From Planctomycetaceae bacterium (GTDB lineage Bacteria > Planctomycetota > Planctomycetia > Planctomycetales > Planctomycetaceae), in NCBI GenBank assembly GCA_021732785.1, contig JAKFUG010000006.1:124001-188000 (forward strand): 64,000 nt of DNA, read 5' to 3'. This document shows, piece by piece, positions 62,724 to 64,000 of this stretch; the first letter of the stretch is position 1, and each line of letters opens with the position of its first letter. Below the pieces are notes generated by a model. The model made no database searches. It had not been told where the DNA came from and was given only the letters and a program-made list of their open reading frames with translations. Made by a program: the position numbers and the translations under genes.

Positions 62724-63173
62724 TAGTTCTCAGTTGTGAGTTCTCAGTTCCCAGACTTATGGTTTTTGGTGGCGACTCACATCTGACGGTCGAGATCTCA
62801 TCAGTGAAATCGCACTATCGGAACCTGCTGGTTTGGCAGAAAGCCATTGCACTGGTAACGCAGGTTTATGTCGTAACACGAACGTTCCCCCGCGAGGAAT
62901 TATACGGGTTGTCCTCCCAGATTCGCCGAGCGGCTGTTTCCGTTCCGAGTAACATCGCCGAAGGTCAGGCCCGTCTCACGCCCGGCGAATTCCGCCAATT
63001 TCTCGGTTTTGCCAGAGGTTCACTCGCAGAGTTGGACACGCAGTTGATCGTCGCGGAAAATCTGGGTTATATCACAAATACCGGTCCCCTTTTTGAACAA
63101 CTCGCTGAAGTCGGGCGGATGCTCTCCGGTCTGCTCTCTTCGCTGACAACTGAAAACTAAGAACTGAGAACTA
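62724..63173. mobile_element. Inverted-repeat-bounded cassette between cysD and cysN
   Basis: The 30-bp stretches 62724-62753 and 63144-63173 are reverse complements at about 25 of 30 positions (core TTCTCAGTT / AACTGAGAA, repeated inside each arm). They enclose only the four-helix-bundle gene. The left arm begins 1 nt after the cysD stop and the right arm ends 3 nt before the cysN ATG. This has the appearance of a small inserted element like rRNA intervening sequences that carry the same protein family. No transposase is present. Confidence 0.7.
62804..63160 (+). CDS. Four-helix-bundle protein (S23/IVS family)
   Basis: 118 aa from GTG 62804, the start that matches the family's usual N-terminus (KSHYRNLLVWQKAIAL); ATG 62759 adds 15 residues. 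The fingerprints are LVWQKA, LYGLSSQIRRAAVSVPSNIAEG and FLGFARGSLAELDTQL. This family occurs inside 23S rRNA intervening sequences and as Avd in diversity-generating retroelements; the biochemical role is unknown. It lies within inverted repeats between cysD and cysN. Confidence 0.88.
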   Translation: MKSHYRNLLVWQKAIALVTQVYVVTRTFPREELYGLSSQIRRAAVSVPSNIAEGQARLTPGEFRQFLGFARGSLAELDTQLIVAENLGYITNTGPLFEQLAEVGRMLSGLLSSLTTEN

Positions 63174-63176
63174 TCC

Positions 63177-64000
63177 ATGCAAGCGGTTGATCTGAGTCAG
63201 GAAGACATCCACACTTACCTCGCGCGCCACCAGAAGAAGGAACTCTTGCGGTTCCTGACCTGTGGCAGTGTTGATGACGGCAAGAGCACGCTCATCGGGC
63301 GGCTGCTGCACGACACCAAAATGATTTATGAAGACCAACTCGCCGCCGTGAAACGCGACAGCGAAAAGGTGGGCACCACCGGCGCGGGTGAGATCGATCT
63401 CGCTCTGTTGACCGACGGCCTGAAGGCGGAGCGCGAGCAGGGGATTACGATCGATGTCGCGTATCGTTACTTCTCGACCGACCGCCGCAAATTCATCATT
63501 GCCGATACGCCGGGTCACGAGCAGTACACGCGCAACATGGCCACCGGCGCGTCGACGTGCCAACTGGCCATCATCCTCATTGATGCCCGCCACGGTGTGA
63601 TGACCCAAACCCGCCGGCACTCGTACATTGTATCGCTGCTGGGCATCCGGCATGTGGTCGTCGCCATCAACAAGATGGACCTGGTCGACTACTCGCGCGA
63701 GGTCTTCGAGCGCATCAAAGACGATTACACCGGCTTCGTCGCCAAGCTCGAACTGCACGACATCACCTTCATCCCGATGTCGGCACTGAAGGGCGACAAC
63801 GTCGCGTCCAAAAGCGACACGATGCCGTGGTATTCCGGCCCCCCGTTGCTGGACTACCTGGAGACGGTGCATATCGCGGGTGACCGCAACCTGACCGATT
63901 TGCGTTTTCCGGTGCAATACGTTCTCCGTCCGAATCTCGACTTCCGCGGTTTCTCCGGCACGGTGGCGTCCGGTGTTCTGCGCAATGGCGACGAGGTGAT
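63177..64000 (+). CDS. cysN: Sulfate adenylyltransferase subunit 1 (partial)
   Basis: The ATG at 63177 opens [19 protein letters not shown] and continues past the window end (274 codons seen). GTPase motifs: G1 [16 protein letters not shown]3 [18 protein letters not shown] and G4 INKMD. CysN supplies GTP hydrolysis that drives adenylyl sulfate formation with CysD. Whether an APS-kinase (CysC) domain follows cannot be seen. Confidence 0.96.
   Translation, partial: MQAVDLSQEDIHTYLARHQKKELLRFLTCGSVDDGKSTLIGRLLHDTKMIYEDQLAAVKRDSEKVGTTGAGEIDLALLTDGLKAEREQGITIDVAYRYFSTDRRKFIIADTPGHEQYTRNMATGASTCQLAIILIDARHGVMTQTRRHSYIVSLLGIRHVVVAINKMDLVDYSREVFERIKDDYTGFVAKLELHDITFIPMSALKGDNVASKSDTMPWYSGPPLLDYLETVHIAGDRNLTDLRFPVQYVLRPNLDFRGFSGTVASGVLRNGDEV

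Noticed and set aside
1-64000. tRNA, rRNA or CRISPR loci
   Set aside because: No cloverleaf with CCA-proximal T-loop consensus, no rRNA-like stretch and no regularly spaced short repeat was seen.

Overview
The window reads as chromosomal DNA of a planctomycete (Planctomycetota, PVC group). The support is a combination rather than one marker: a giant secreted protein with an N-terminal LEPRxLL-like motif and a GEVED domain, a PVC-type multi-CXXCH cytochrome with a central PA14-like domain, FHA-coupled regulators, a Ser/Thr kinase fused to a tubulin-like domain, very short intergenic junctions (ATGA and TGATG overlaps), and many GTG/TTG starts. I see no rRNA, tRNA or CRISPR array.

Region 1 (about 0.1-22.5 kb) is a type II secretion / type IV pilus-like machine. 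A 1473-aa modular extracellular protein (143-4564) lies beside it and could be cargo. On the minus strand an operon encodes, in transcription order, response regulator, histidine kinase, STAS protein, GspE-type ATPase, GspF-type platform protein, a small membrane protein, then PilM, PilN, PilO, a PilP/GspC-like protein and the secretin. A major pseudopilin gene lies just upstream of the response regulator. On the plus strand an HD-GYP protein is followed by a minor pseudopilin operon (H-, J-, I- and K/PilX-like) that ends with a possible 51-aa membrane peptide. The J-like pseudopilin carries two unusual extra ectodomains. A paralogous pseudopilin stands alone at 43.2-43.6 kb. Neither a prepilin peptidase nor a PilT-type ATPase is in the window.

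Region 2 (22.6-35 kb) is a mixed accessory stretch: a secreted hypothetical, an FHA-LuxR regulator, a candidate toxin-antitoxin pair with a BrnT-like toxin, a VapC-type pair, a large Ski2-like helicase, a class V aminotransferase, a GH17-like secreted protein and the PVC cytochrome. Intergenic spaces here hold several REP-like palindromes.

Region 3 (35.1-43 kb) has a four-gene plus-strand group (small membrane protein, methyltransferase, membrane-anchored sulfatase/phosphatase-superfamily enzyme, LssY_C protein), followed by cytochrome bd oxidase (cydAB) on the minus strand.

Region 4 (43.9-52.1 kb) carries the most unusual signalling locus: a tight two-gene operon of an AAA ATPase and a protein kinase-tubulin-like fusion, divergent from an FHA-EAL protein that could read threonine phosphorylation and degrade c-di-GMP.

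Region 5 (52.5-61.5 kb) is a compact fatty-acid/polyketide-like cluster: condensation-type acyltransferase, two free-standing ACPs, a CCR-like reductase, FabF-like KS, FabH-like KS, FabG-like reductase, acyl-CoA/ACP ligase and a KAS III homologue that has lost the catalytic Cys. It is a good candidate for an undescribed lipid or acyl natural product.

Region 6 (61.7-64 kb) is the sulfate-assimilation pair cysD-cysN (cysN runs off the window), split by a four-helix-bundle gene framed by imperfect 30-bp inverted repeats, which looks like a small mobile cassette.
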